Below, piece by piece: positions 1-8,665 of a DNA stretch of 64,000 nt (the first letter of the stretch is position 1; each line of letters begins with the position of its first letter). The notes below the pieces were generated by a model. It saw nothing but the letters and a program-made list of their open reading frames with translations, ran no database searches and had not been told where the DNA came from. The DNA comes from Paludibacteraceae bacterium (GTDB lineage: Bacteria; Bacteroidota; Bacteroidia; Bacteroidales; Paludibacteraceae): the NCBI GenBank assembly GCA_017553575.1, contig JAFZKQ010000074.1, positions 83,005 through 147,004 of the forward strand, given 5' to 3'. Position numbers and translations under genes: made by a program.

Positions 1-473
1 CCAACCTGATTATAGCTGATGGAGGCATCGGACAAATGGAAGTGATACGAGAAGTGATAGAAGATGAACTTCATTTAAACATTCCTATTGCAGGTTTGGC
101 AAAAAATGACAAACACCGCACACAAGAATTGCTATTTGGTTTTCCTCCCCTTGTCGTAGGGCTCGATCCAAACAACCAAACATTTAGATTTTTTGCCTCC
201 ATCCAAGATGAAGTACACCGTTTTGCTATCCAATTTCATCGTGACAAACGGAGTAAAAGTCAAATTAAATCTGAATTGGAGATTCCAGGCATTGGTCCGA
301 AAACCCAAGAACAACTCATCAAAAAATTCAAAAGTGTTAAAAGAATCAAGGCTCTCTCATTAGATGAGATAGCAGAAGAAATTGGTCCAGCCAAAGCAAA
401 AATCATCTTCGACCACTTCCATACAAAAGATGACAAAACAGAAAATCAGAATAACGAAATAAATTTAAAATAA
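1..473 (+). CDS. uvrC: UvrABC excinuclease subunit C, C-terminal part (partial)
   Basis: The 3' end of uvrC; the frame is open from the left edge, so the gene begins outside the window. UvrC makes the dual incisions in nucleotide excision repair. The visible part begins in the RNase H-like endonuclease domain (NLIIADGGIGQMEVI holds the DGG-Q signature), followed by the usual linker and a C-terminal helix-hairpin-helix pair (IPGIGPKTQEQLIKKF, then IGPAKAKIIFDHF) that binds DNA. The tail after the HhH is polar and unconserved. dtd follows in the same direction after 39 bp with a parS palindrome in the gap; a uvrC-dtd order is common in Bacteroidales. Identity is firm from the motifs. Confidence 0.95.
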   Translation, partial: NLIIADGGIGQMEVIREVIEDELHLNIPIAGLAKNDKHRTQELLFGFPPLVVGLDPNNQTFRFFASIQDEVHRFAIQFHRDKRSKSQIKSELEIPGIGPKTQEQLIKKFKSVKRIKALSLDEIAEEIGPAKAKIIFDHFHTKDDKTENQNNEINLK

Positions 474-478
474 TGCAA

Positions 479-494
479 TGTTCCACGTGGAACA
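479..494. promoter_or_regulatory. parS site 1 (ParB-binding palindrome)
   Basis: Perfect 16-bp palindrome TGTTCCACGTGGAACA in the uvrC-dtd gap. It fits the bacterial chromosomal parS consensus (TGTTNCACGTGNAACA type). Identical copies lie at 2308, 2381 and 3538. The identity and clustering make chance very unlikely; binding by ParB is inferred. Confidence 0.85.
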
Positions 495-512
495 TCATAA
501 AAAAATAAAAAT

Positions 513-965
513 ATGAGAATCGTAATTCAACGGGTAACACATGCTTCCGTTACTATTGAAGGCAAAGTAAAGTCGAAGATAGGAAACGGACTATTGGTAT
601 TAGTCGGCATTGAAGACAGAGACACGAAAGAGGATGCTGAATGGTTGGCTGGAAAGATAGTCAATATCCGTATATTCAACGATGAAAACGGCGTAATGAA
701 CAAATCCGTTTTGGATATAGATGGAGAGATATTAGTGGTAAGTCAATTCACCCTCCAAGCCCTGACAAAAAAGGGAAACCGTCCATCTTACATCAGAGCC
801 TCCAAAGCAGACTTCGCCATTCCGATGTACGAATACTTCTGCGATAAAGTCAGAGAACAACTAAAAAAGGAGATTGGAACAGGTGAATTCGGAGCGGACA
901 TGAAAGTAGAACTGTTGAACGATGGACCAGTCACAATCTGGATAGATTCTCAAAATAGAGAATAA
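513..965 (+). CDS. dtd: D-aminoacyl-tRNA deacylase
   Basis: Hydrolyses D-aminoacyl-tRNAs, keeping D-amino acids out of translation; cytoplasmic homodimer. The 150-aa length is normal for the family. The diagnostic motifs are SQFTL (about residues 78-82) and NDGPVT (about 136-141); the latter is a close variant of the usual NxGPVT cross-subunit motif. The N-terminal MRIVIQRVTHASV is also typical. The ATG at 513 follows the parS site by 18 bp. The gene sits in line after uvrC and is probably co-transcribed with it. Family assignment is secure. Confidence 0.95.
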   Translation: MRIVIQRVTHASVTIEGKVKSKIGNGLLVLVGIEDRDTKEDAEWLAGKIVNIRIFNDENGVMNKSVLDIDGEILVVSQFTLQALTKKGNRPSYIRASKADFAIPMYEYFCDKVREQLKKEIGTGEFGADMKVELLNDGPVTIWIDSQNRE

Positions 966-976
966 AGGCTCTATAC

Positions 977-1007
977 TTTCAACAGAAAAAGCATTATTAT
1001 AACTTTG
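977..1007 (+). promoter_or_regulatory. Bacteroidales-type promoter for the U32 gene
   Basis: TTTC at 977-980, a 19-bp spacer, then TAACTTTG at 1000-1007, matching the Bacteroidetes sigma-70 pattern TTTG-N19/21-TAnnTTTG with one mismatch in the -33 element. The start codon lies about 30 bp downstream. Confidence 0.6.
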
Positions 1008-1036
1008 CAAAAGGAAAGAAACAAAAACAAAATAGA

Positions 1037-2305
1037 ATGCAGCTAAAAAGGGAAGACTTTGAAATCATGGCTCCAGTTGGCTCCTACGAAAGCCTTCAAG
1101 CAGCCATCCAATCAGGTGCAAACTCTGTCTACTTCGGCATTGAAAATTTGAACATGAGGTCACGCTCAGCAAGCAACTTCAATACCGACGACCTAAGGGG
1201 GATAGTCAGGATCTGCAAAGAAAACAACATCAAGAGTTATCTCACCGTCAACACAGTCATATATAACGATGACTTGGAGTTGATGCGAAAAATAGTGGAC
1301 ACAGCCAAAGAGGTGGAAGTCTCCGCCATCATTGCAGCTGATGTTGCCGTTATGCTTTATGCTTACCAACAAGGAGTAGAAGTACACCTCTCTACTCAAC
1401 TCAACATAGCTAATGTAGAGGCACTGAAATTCTACTCGCAATTTGCCGACGTAGTAGTTTTAGCACGAGAACTAAACATGGAACAAGTGGCCAATATATG
1501 GAAAGCCATCAATGAAGAACAAATCAAAGGACCCAAAGGTGAACTCATCAGAATCGAAATGTTCTGCCATGGAGCCCTCTGTATGGCTGTCTCCGGAAAA
1601 TGCTACTTGAGCCTTCATGAACTGAACGCCTCTGCCAACAGAGGAGCCTGCTATCAAGTATGTCGACATGGATACCGTCTATATGATGACGAACGAGATA
1701 TTGAAATCAAGGTGGAAAACCAATACCTCATGTCGCCGAAAGACCTTAAAACTATCCATTTCATCAACAAATTGATTGATTCAGGTGTAAGAGTGATGAA
1801 AATAGAAGGTCGCGCAAGAGGACCTGAATATGTAAAAACAGTCGTAGGCTGTTATAATGAAGCCATTAATTCTTATCTTGACGGAACATTCAGCGAGGAA
1901 AAGATAACTGAATGGGATGAACGATTGAAGAGAGTCTTCAACCGTGGATTTTGGAATGGCTATTACTTAGGTCAACGTTTGGGTGAATGGAGTTCGACTT
2001 ATGGTTCGGAAGCTACCAAAAGAAAAGTATACGTTGGAAAGGGTATAAAATACTATTCAAAATTAGGAGTTGCCGAATTCTTGGTTGAAACAAAATTCGG
2101 AATCAAGAAAGGCGATGAAATCATCATTATGGGTCCAACCACCGGAGTCATTGAACTGAAAGTGGAGGAACTCCAAGTAGATTGCAAACCAGCTGACACT
2201 TGCGAACGCGGAACAGCCTTTTCAATACCAGTTCCTTGTAAAATTCGTCCTTCAGACAAACTTTACAAAATGGTAGACGCATCTGAGGTTCCCAACAATC
2301 AATAA
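1037..2305 (+). CDS. U32 family peptidase / TrhP-like tRNA hydroxylation protein
   Basis: U32 family protein of 422 aa. The family signature is clear at about residues 175-195 (EMFCHGALCMAVSGKCYLS), followed by a further cysteine cluster (GACYQVCRHG). Members were first called collagenases, but YegQ/TrhP and YrrO-type proteins of this length are now linked to 5-hydroxyuridine formation at tRNA wobble U34, and RlhA to rRNA hydroxylation. The length and C-terminal beta domain (about 340-420) fit the TrhP-like group, and the adjacent tRNA genes dtd and dusB are consistent with a tRNA role; the exact substrate is inferred. It has its own probable promoter at 977-1007 and is followed by two parS sites. 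Confidence 0.85.
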   Translation: MQLKREDFEIMAPVGSYESLQAAIQSGANSVYFGIENLNMRSRSASNFNTDDLRGIVRICKENNIKSYLTVNTVIYNDDLELMRKIVDTAKEVEVSAIIAADVAVMLYAYQQGVEVHLSTQLNIANVEALKFYSQFADVVVLARELNMEQVANIWKAINEEQIKGPKGELIRIEMFCHGALCMAVSGKCYLSLHELNASANRGACYQVCRHGYRLYDDERDIEIKVENQYLMSPKDLKTIHFINKLIDSGVRVMKIEGRARGPEYVKTVVGCYNEAINSYLDGTFSEEKITEWDERLKRVFNRGFWNGYYLGQRLGEWSSTYGSEATKRKVYVGKGIKYYSKLGVAEFLVETKFGIKKGDEIIIMGPTTGVIELKVEELQVDCKPADTCERGTAFSIPVPCKIRPSDKLYKMVDASEVPNNQ

Positions 2306-2307
2306 AA

Positions 2308-2323
2308 TGTTCCACGTGGAACA
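2308..2323. promoter_or_regulatory. parS site 2
   Basis: Second exact copy of TGTTCCACGTGGAACA, beginning 2 bp after the U32 stop codon. Confidence 0.85.
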
Positions 2324-2344
2324 TAGCTATTATTTCAAAAATCG

Positions 2345-2375
2345 ACTGCATTCTTCGAATGCAGTTTACTTTTCA
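2345..2375 (+). terminator. Rho-independent terminator after the U32 gene
   Basis: Stem ACTGCATT (2345-2352) with AATGCAGT (2358-2365) and a 5-nt loop CTTCG, followed by a T-rich run. It sits between parS sites 2 and 3, separating the U32 transcript from dusB. Confidence 0.6.
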
Positions 2376-2380
2376 CCGAA

Positions 2381-2396
2381 TGTTCCACGTGGAACA
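2381..2396. promoter_or_regulatory. parS site 3
   Basis: Third exact TGTTCCACGTGGAACA, 73 bp from site 2 and 17 bp upstream of the dusB start codon. ParB bound here would overlap the dusB leader, so an effect on dusB expression is possible. Confidence 0.85.
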
Positions 2397-2413
2397 CTAT
2401 AAAAAATAGTAGT

Positions 2414-3397
2414 ATGAAAATAGGTAACATAGAATTCGACAAGTACCCACTATTTCTCGCTCCTATGGAGGATGTGACAGACCCCTCTTTCAGAGCTGCC
2501 TGCAAAAAATTTGGCGCCGATATGGTCTATACTGAATTTGTGTCGGCCGATGCATTGATAAGAAACGTAGAAAGCACCGAGAGGAAACTCAACATCAATG
2601 AGAAAGAACGACCTGTTGTAATTCAACTCTACGGAAGAGAACCAGAACCCATTGCCGAAGCAGCACAAAAAGCCGCTGAAGCAAAACCTGACATTATAGA
2701 CTTGAACTTCGGTTGCCCCGTCAAAAAAGTGGCAGGAAAAGGTGGAGGTGCAGGATTACTTAAGGATATACCAAAACTACTAGAAATAGTAAAGGCAGTG
2801 GTAAAGGCAGTGAATATTCCGGTCACTGTCAAGACCAGGCTTGGCTGGGATGAAAACAACAAAATCATCACTACCCTGGCTGAACAAATCCAGGATTGCG
2901 GCGCACAAGCACTGGCTATTCATGGAAGAACTCGGTCACAAATGTACACGGGCGAAGCTGACTGGACACTGATAGGCGAAGTAAAAAACAACCCTAGAAT
3001 ACATATTCCTATTATCGGAAACGGAGACGTCACCACCCCTGAACGAGCAAAAGAGTGCTTCGATAAATATGGAGTCGATGCTGTCATGATTGGACGAGGA
3101 AGCATCGGTAGACCTTGGATATTTGAAGAGATAAAGTATTATCTAAAAACAGGCGAACTCTTAGAGAAAAAGCCGTTTTCCTACTATTTGTCCATCATCA
3201 AAAATTGCGTAGAGAAAAACATAGAATGGTTGGACGAGCAAAGAGGCATTACGCATTCCAGAAGACATTTGGCAGCCTCTCCCCTATTCAAAGGAATCGA
3301 CAATTTCAAACAAACTAGAATTGCCATGCTTAGAGCAAACACCAAAGAGGAATTGTTTTCAATTTTGGATAGCATAGAAAAAGAGTATAATTTGTAA
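2414..3397 (+). CDS. dusB: tRNA-dihydrouridine synthase, DusB-like
   Basis: FMN- and NADPH-dependent reduction of uridine to dihydrouridine in the tRNA D-loop. The 327-aa protein begins with a TIM barrel signature (LFLAPMEDVTDPSFR, residues about 14-28). The catalytic cysteine lies in NFGCPVKKVAGKGGGAGLL (about 96-114), and FMN-phosphate binding residues in IPIIGNGDV and VMIGRGSIGRPW (about 193-201 and 223-234). The C-terminal helical RNA-binding domain follows. It belongs to the bacterial DusB-type group by GKGGGAGLL, although DusA/B/C assignment from motifs alone is approximate. parS sites lie on both sides. Confidence 0.92.
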   Translation: MKIGNIEFDKYPLFLAPMEDVTDPSFRAACKKFGADMVYTEFVSADALIRNVESTERKLNINEKERPVVIQLYGREPEPIAEAAQKAAEAKPDIIDLNFGCPVKKVAGKGGGAGLLKDIPKLLEIVKAVVKAVNIPVTVKTRLGWDENNKIITTLAEQIQDCGAQALAIHGRTRSQMYTGEADWTLIGEVKNNPRIHIPIIGNGDVTTPERAKECFDKYGVDAVMIGRGSIGRPWIFEEIKYYLKTGELLEKKPFSYYLSIIKNCVEKNIEWLDEQRGITHSRRHLAASPLFKGIDNFKQTRIAMLRANTKEELFSILDSIEKEYNL

Positions 3398-3537
3398 GAT
3401 GCATTTGAATTTCCATTTAGTATTCCAATCAGGCTATAATCTCTTCGAGACAAAACTAGCATCGTTCCTAAATTGGAACAACGGAAATCGATTCAAAATT
3501 TCGTTTCACGAGAATCGCATATTTCTAAAGAAATGTA

Positions 3538-3553
3538 TGTTCCACGTGGAACA
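3538..3553. promoter_or_regulatory. parS site 4
   Basis: Fourth exact TGTTCCACGTGGAACA, between the convergent genes dusB and polA and directly upstream of a terminator hairpin. Confidence 0.85.
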
Positions 3554-3560
3554 TCGAAAA

Positions 3561-3598
3561 ATAAAAATTGACGGCAGGGATGTCGTCAATTTTTATTT
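3561..3598 (+). terminator. Terminator after dusB
   Basis: A 13-bp perfect stem, ATAAAAATTGACG (3561-3573) with its complement at 3584-3596, loop of 10 nt, ending in TTTTTATTT. It can act in both directions between convergent dusB and polA. Confidence 0.75.
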
Positions 3599-3620
3599 AA
3601 AGGAAAAGCTATATAATAAA

Positions 3621-3654
3621 ATTAAAAAAGCCCCACACTAAAGTGCAGGGCTTT
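3621..3654 (-). terminator. Terminator after polA
   Basis: On the minus strand AAAGCCC (complement of 3648-3654) pairs with GGGCTTT (complement of 3627-3633), with a further 4-bp inner stem, followed by a T-rich tail. Lies 26 bp beyond the polA stop codon. Confidence 0.75.
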
Positions 3655-3679
3655 GAACTGTTTCGTATCCTCAATATGA

Positions 3680-6445
3680 TTAATGTGCCACTAACCAATT
3701 CTCACCCACTCCACATTCAGCAATTAAAGGAACACTTAATTTGATGGCCGACTGCATTTCTGAAACTACAATGTGTTTTACCATATACAATTCATCTTGG
3801 TAAACATTAAAGTTCAATTCGTCATGAACCTGCAAAGTCATCTGTGAACGAAGGCCATTTTCTATAAACTTCCGATGGATATTCACCATAGCAATTTTTA
3901 TGATGTCAGCCGCTGTTCCTTGTATAGGAGCATTGATAGCATTTCGTTCGGCATAACCACGAACCACACTATTACGAGAATTTATATCTGGCAAATATCT
4001 CTTTCTACCAAAAAGCGTCTCAACATAACCAGACTGACGAGCAAGTTCGATGGAACTATCCATATAAGATTTGATTTGAGGATAAGTCTCAAAATAACCA
4101 TCAATCAACTCTTTTGCTTCTGCACGAGGAATGTTCAATCGCTCTGCCAAACCAAAAACTGAGATTCCATATATGATACCAAAATTAGCTGTCTTCGCCT
4201 TCCTTCGCATATCCTTCGTAACCTCCTCAATCGGTACTTTATAAATTTTCGCAGCTGTAGCCGCATGAATATCTTCGCCAGAATTAAATGCTTCCAACAT
4301 ATTTTTGTCCTGACTTAGATGAGCCATGATACGCAATTCAATCTGAGAATAATCGGCCGAGAAAAAGACACAACCCTCATCGGCGATAAATGATTTACGA
4401 ATCTCCCTACCCTCTTCGTCACGAATAGGAATATTCTGCAAATTGGGATTACTTGAACTTAAGCGACCCGTCGATGTGACCGTTTGATTATAGGAAGTAT
4501 GAATCTTACCAGTTCGTGAATTAATAAGAGTTGGCAAGGTGTCGATATAAGTCGAAAGTAATTTCTTTAATCCACGATACTCTAAAATTTTATCGATTAC
4601 TTCATGCTTTCCTCGTAACGATTCAAGCACCTCCTCAGAAGTTGAATATTGCCCCGTCTTCGTTTTTCTTCCCTTATCAACAATCTTCAAACGATCAAAA
4701 ATCAATTCGCCCACCTGCTTAGGAGAACCAACATTAAACTCATAACCAGCCAACTTGTATATCTCCTGCTCAATATCCAAAAGTTGATTAGTCATTGAAA
4801 TGGACGACTGCTTAAGAGAATCAACATCAATACGGACACCGTTATACTCCATTTGCGCCAAGACCTCCATCAATGGCATCTCTATCTCATAAAACAATTT
4901 TTCAAGATGATTTTTCTCTATCTCTTTTTCAAGAATGTTTTTCAACTTCAATGTCACATCAGCATCTTCTGAAGCATAATCGCAAAGTTTATTGATATCA
5001 ACATTACGAATTGGTGTTTGCCCCTTACCCTTCGGACCACAAAGGTCTTCATAAGTAATCGTCTTATACTTCAAATAAATCTCAGCAAGATAGTCCATGC
5101 CATGACGCAGTTCGGGCTGAATCAAATAATGGGCAATCATTGTATCAAACAACTTACCTTTCAACTCAACGCCATACTGTTTCAACATCAATAAATCAAA
5201 CTTGATATTTTGTCCAATCTTTGCAATCGAATTATTTTCAAAAATAGGTTTGAAACTATCCACTACTTTTTGAGCTTCTTCCCTATTTGCTGGAATGGAA
5301 ACGAAATATGCCTCCCCTTCCTTCCATGCAAAGGAAATTCCGACCAAATCTGCCGAAAATACATCAGTACCCGTCGTTTCCGTGTCAAAACAGAAAAATT
5401 CCTGACTAGAAATTTCGACCAAAAAATGGGCTATTTTCTCTTCATTATCAATCAATTGATAGGTGTGAGGAGTCGAATTTAAGTCGCTGAGATTTGAATA
5501 TTTAATTTCGCCTGACTCATTGTCCACGAATTCTTCAAACAAAGAGGGTTGAAGAGAGGCTTTTTTCTCAATTTTTTGAGCAGGCTCCAATTTTGAAAGC
5601 AAAGCCTTAAATTCTAATTCAGAATACAACTTTTTCAGTTCCTCTTTGTTAGGAGATTTAAGGAGCAACTCCTCTTCGTCAAACTCAATGGGAACATCCT
5701 GACGAATAGTTGCCAAAAATTTAGAAAAGTTGATTTTTTCAACATTTTCTTCCACCTTCTTTTTCAAAGCACCCTTCAATTGATCTGTCGATTGAAGAAG
5801 ATTGTCAATTGAACCAAAATCAGCCAACAACTTGGCGGCCGTCTTCTCTCCCACCCCAGGACAACCAGGAATATTATCGGAAGTATCACCCATCAAACCC
5901 AAAAGATCGATGACTTGTTCAGGAGAATCCAAATTCCATTTAGCCTTGACTCCTTCCACATCGAGCGTTTCATAACCGCCTCCATGCTTCGGACGATAGA
6001 TGAAAATGTTTTCAGTAACCAACTGGGCATAATCCTTGTCGGGAGTCAACATATACACCTTGAAATCATGCTTTTCAGCCATTTTGGCCAAAGTTCCCAC
6101 GACATCATCCGCCTCAAATCCAGCCACCTCAAGAATTGGAATATTGTAAGCCTTGACAACCTCCTTAATAATTGGTATAGAAGCCTTTATATCTTCTGGA
6201 GTAGCTTCTCGCTGTGCCTTGTACGCTTCATAGGCCTCATGCCGAAAAGTAGGTCCGGAAGGATCAAAACAAACAGCAATATGTGTTGGGGACTGTGATT
6301 TCAACACATCCTCCAACGTATTGACAAAACCAAGGATAGCCGATGTGTTCATACCCTTGGAATTGATTCTCGGATTTTTTATAAAAGCATAATATGATCG
6401 ATAAATCAACGCATAAGCATCGATCAAAAAGAGTTTTTTCTCCAT
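3680..6445 (-). CDS. polA: DNA polymerase I
   Basis: Repair and Okazaki-fragment processing polymerase, 921 aa, the normal length for three-domain PolA. Residues 1 to about 290 are the 5'-3' exonuclease/flap domain (LIDAYALIYRSYYAF at the start, ADDVVGTLA, LLGLMGDTSDNIPG). About 325-510 is the 3'-5' proofreading domain; FCFDTETTG keeps the DxE metal ligands, so proofreading is probably active. The polymerase domain has motif A (DYSQIELR), motif B (RRKAKTANFGIIYG) and motif C (QVHDELNF). The ATG at 6445 gives the expected N-terminus MEKKLFLIDAY. A TATCTTTG element lies on the minus strand at 6465-6472, without a recognisable -33 box. Confidence 0.97.
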   Translation of the reverse strand: MEKKLFLIDAYALIYRSYYAFIKNPRINSKGMNTSAILGFVNTLEDVLKSQSPTHIAVCFDPSGPTFRHEAYEAYKAQREATPEDIKASIPIIKEVVKAYNIPILEVAGFEADDVVGTLAKMAEKHDFKVYMLTPDKDYAQLVTENIFIYRPKHGGGYETLDVEGVKAKWNLDSPEQVIDLLGLMGDTSDNIPGCPGVGEKTAAKLLADFGSIDNLLQSTDQLKGALKKKVEENVEKINFSKFLATIRQDVPIEFDEEELLLKSPNKEELKKLYSELEFKALLSKLEPAQKIEKKASLQPSLFEEFVDNESGEIKYSNLSDLNSTPHTYQLIDNEEKIAHFLVEISSQEFFCFDTETTGTDVFSADLVGISFAWKEGEAYFVSIPANREEAQKVVDSFKPIFENNSIAKIGQNIKFDLLMLKQYGVELKGKLFDTMIAHYLIQPELRHGMDYLAEIYLKYKTITYEDLCGPKGKGQTPIRNVDINKLCDYASEDADVTLKLKNILEKEIEKNHLEKLFYEIEMPLMEVLAQMEYNGVRIDVDSLKQSSISMTNQLLDIEQEIYKLAGYEFNVGSPKQVGELIFDRLKIVDKGRKTKTGQYSTSEEVLESLRGKHEVIDKILEYRGLKKLLSTYIDTLPTLINSRTGKIHTSYNQTVTSTGRLSSSNPNLQNIPIRDEEGREIRKSFIADEGCVFFSADYSQIELRIMAHLSQDKNMLEAFNSGEDIHAATAAKIYKVPIEEVTKDMRRKAKTANFGIIYGISVFGLAERLNIPRAEAKELIDGYFETYPQIKSYMDSSIELARQSGYVETLFGRKRYLPDINSRNSVVRGYAERNAINAPIQGTAADIIKIAMVNIHRKFIENGLRSQMTLQVHDELNFNVYQDELYMVKHIVVSEMQSAIKLSVPLIAECGVGENWLVAH

Positions 6446-6640
6446 AAAAGAACATTATTTAAGACAAAGATAAAAAAAATGAAGTTACCGTACACGAGTC
6501 ATATTTGATAAAAAACGAGTTCAAAATGAAAAGGTAACAACCTATAAAAAGCCACAGCCTGACATAAGAAAAAAGAGAAAATAGAGGGATAAAAAAAACT
6601 TAATAATTGACGACTTAGCAACTATTTAATAGATTATTCT

Positions 6641-6648
6641 TAATTTTG
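6641..6648 (+). promoter_or_regulatory. Candidate -7 element upstream of the polyprenyl synthase
   Basis: TAATTTTG matches the Bacteroidetes -7 box TAnnTTTG, 21 bp before the start codon. No TTG-type -33 box is at the right distance, so this is tentative. Confidence 0.35.
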
Positions 6649-6669
6649 CAGAAAAGACGATAAAGACTG

Positions 6670-7647
6670 ATGATTTCAATTGAACAGATAAAGGAACCCG
6701 TTAGAGAGGAATTCATGCAATTTGATCAAAGCTTCAAAAAAGCATTTGAATCAAAAAATGAAATTCTGTCTATCGTCAATAACTACATATACGGAAATAA
6801 AGGAAAGCAAATCAGGCCATTACTAACTTTTCTAAGCGCTAAGATTTGTGGAAAGACTACAGAGTCAACCATCAATACGGCCATAGCCTTGGAACTGCTA
6901 CACACAGCAAGCTTGATTCATGATGACATTGTGGACGACACGTATGAACGTAGAGGAAAAGAATCAGTCAACGCTTTGTGGAAGAACAAAATAGCTGTCC
7001 TAGTCGGCGACTATCTCCTTTCCCAATCTCTCCACATTGCAGTCAAAACAAGAAAAATAGATATTCTCGACAAGATAACCTACTTGGGTAAAGAACTCTC
7101 GGATGGTGAGCTCCTCCAGATTTCTAATGCTAAAAATATAATGACTAAAGAGGATAAATACTTGGAAGTCATTCAAAAAAAGACGGCAGCCCTCTTCTCT
7201 ATCTGCACCAGCTGCGGTGCCATCTCCGTTGATGCAAACAAAGAACAAATCGAAAAATTGAACGAATTTGGAAAGATTTACGGTATGTGCTTCCAAATCA
7301 AAGACGACATTTTCGACTACATATCAACAGAGAAGGAGATTGGAAAACCTGTCGGAAACGATATCCGGGAAGGTAAAATCACACTTCCCCTACTCTATGC
7401 GCTGAATACAGCTAAAGAGTCTGAAAAAGAGGAATATACAGACATCCTCCGCAAAAAAGAATTTACGAAAGAAAACGTAGAAAAACTGATTAATTTCGCC
7501 ATTGAAAAAGGCGGCATCGAATACGCCAAAAAGCGGATGGATGATTTTCAACAGGAAGCTGCCAAAACATTGGAAATTTTTGAAGACAACATTCTCAAAA
7601 AACACCTGTTATTAACACTACAACACACGATAGAGAGAAATAAATAG
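6670..7647 (+). CDS. Polyprenyl diphosphate synthase (isoprenoid chain elongation)
   Basis: Trans-prenyltransferase of 325 aa that adds isopentenyl units to an allylic diphosphate. In anaerobic Bacteroidales it most likely supplies the menaquinone side chain; chain length cannot be read from the motifs. Visible motifs: GKQIRPLLTFL, first aspartate-rich motif HDDIVDD with the downstream arginines ERRG (about 84-95), GDYLLSQSL, KTAALF, and the second motif KDDIFDY (about 214-220). The ATG at 6670 follows a TAATTTTG element. A strong terminator closes the gene, and the neighbours on both sides run the opposite way, so it is monocistronic. Confidence 0.9.
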   Translation: MISIEQIKEPVREEFMQFDQSFKKAFESKNEILSIVNNYIYGNKGKQIRPLLTFLSAKICGKTTESTINTAIALELLHTASLIHDDIVDDTYERRGKESVNALWKNKIAVLVGDYLLSQSLHIAVKTRKIDILDKITYLGKELSDGELLQISNAKNIMTKEDKYLEVIQKKTAALFSICTSCGAISVDANKEQIEKLNEFGKIYGMCFQIKDDIFDYISTEKEIGKPVGNDIREGKITLPLLYALNTAKESEKEEYTDILRKKEFTKENVEKLINFAIEKGGIEYAKKRMDDFQQEAAKTLEIFEDNILKKHLLLTLQHTIERNK

Positions 7648-7659
7648 AATAACAGCAAA

Positions 7660-7690
7660 AAAGGTTGTCAGCGCCTAGCCGACAACCTTT
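7660..7690. terminator. Bidirectional terminator between the prenyl synthase and deoC
   Basis: Stem AAAGGTTGTC (7660-7669) with GACAACCTTT (7681-7690), flanked by A-rich and T-rich runs, so it can serve both convergent genes. Confidence 0.8.
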
Positions 7691-7741
7691 CTTTTATTAT
7701 TTTGTTATATTATTTGTTCATAAACTTATGGAGAGACCTAA

Positions 7742-8620
7742 TCAAAAGTAGCTTATCTCCTTTCCTACAATTGATGTTAGTAAGTTATTAACAAGTCTGC
7801 TCGCACCTATGCGGAAAAGATCAGGCGTAAGCCATGCTTTACCCAAAACTTGTTTGACAATCGTGTAATACTTCACTGCATCCTCTGTCGTTGAGACACC
7901 ACCAGCCACTTTTACGCCTACTTTCGTGCCGTTTTTCGCATTAAACTCCTTTACCGTTTGACACATGACATAGAATGCCTCTGGAGTTGCCCCCTGATAG
8001 CCTTTTCCCGTCGATGTTTTAACGAAATCGGCTCCAGCGCACATGGATATAAGGGCAGCCTTTTTAATCGATTCTGCGTTCTTTAAAAGGCCTGTTTCGA
8101 GAATGACCTTCATCTTCGCCTCACGACAAGACTGCTTCATCTCAGAAAGCTCGCTATGGATCTCGTCATAATTACCAGAAAGGAACTTTCCTACAGGGAA
8201 GACCACGTCAATTTCCGTTGCTCCCTCCATCACTGCCATAGCTATCTCTGCAATCTTCACCTCAATGAAAGTCTGCGAATGAGGAAAATCGCCAGCAACA
8301 GAAACTATATCCACATCCTCCTGCAACGTATCCTTGACCGTCGGAACAAAAGCTGGATAGACACAAATGCCCGCTGGATGAGGAAGAATGTCAAATTGAT
8401 TGTCAAACTGATTCACCTTTTCCACCATTTCACCGATTTTTTCCACTGTATCGTCCGTATTGAGGGAAGTCAGATCCACAAAACTGAGCAACTGGCTGAA
8501 AACTGCCTTCTCCGTGTTCTCAGCAACATGTTCACTTAACAACTTCTCTACATCGGCAGCCACCGAGCGATCAGTCATCGAAAAATCATACTCGTTAAAA
8601 ACTGATTCAAATCTTTCCAC
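7742..8620 (-). CDS. deoC: Deoxyribose-phosphate aldolase
   Basis: Class I aldolase that splits 2-deoxyribose-5-phosphate into acetaldehyde and glyceraldehyde-3-phosphate in deoxynucleoside catabolism. The Schiff-base lysine is in GADFVKTSTGKG (about residue 191), the second active-site lysine in GVKVAGGVST, and the acidic residue in EIDVVFPVGKF. At 292 aa it is longer than the 250-260-aa E. coli type because of an N-terminal extension. The call at 8620 uses GTG; the first in-frame ATG (8575) would trim 15 residues, and no upstream ATG was seen. It is the last gene of the minus-strand run nadA-MazG-deoC. Confidence 0.93.
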   Translation of the reverse strand: MERFESVFNEYDFSMTDRSVAADVEKLLSEHVAENTEKAVFSQLLSFVDLTSLNTDDTVEKIGEMVEKVNQFDNQFDILPHPAGICVYPAFVPTVKDTLQEDVDIVSVAGDFPHSQTFIEVKIAEIAMAVMEGATEIDVVFPVGKFLSGNYDEIHSELSEMKQSCREAKMKVILETGLLKNAESIKKAALISMCAGADFVKTSTGKGYQGATPEAFYVMCQTVKEFNAKNGTKVGVKVAGGVSTTEDAVKYYTIVKQVLGKAWLTPDLFRIGASRLVNNLLTSIVGKEISYF

Positions 8621-8665
8621 TTTATCTATTTTTTTGATTATTAACTAATAAAACAAGAGACGAGA

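Noticed and set aside
3399..3641. 80-codon plus-strand frame after dusB
   Set aside because: It runs through parS site 4 and the terminator, has a low-complexity Lys/Asn-rich tail and resembles no protein.
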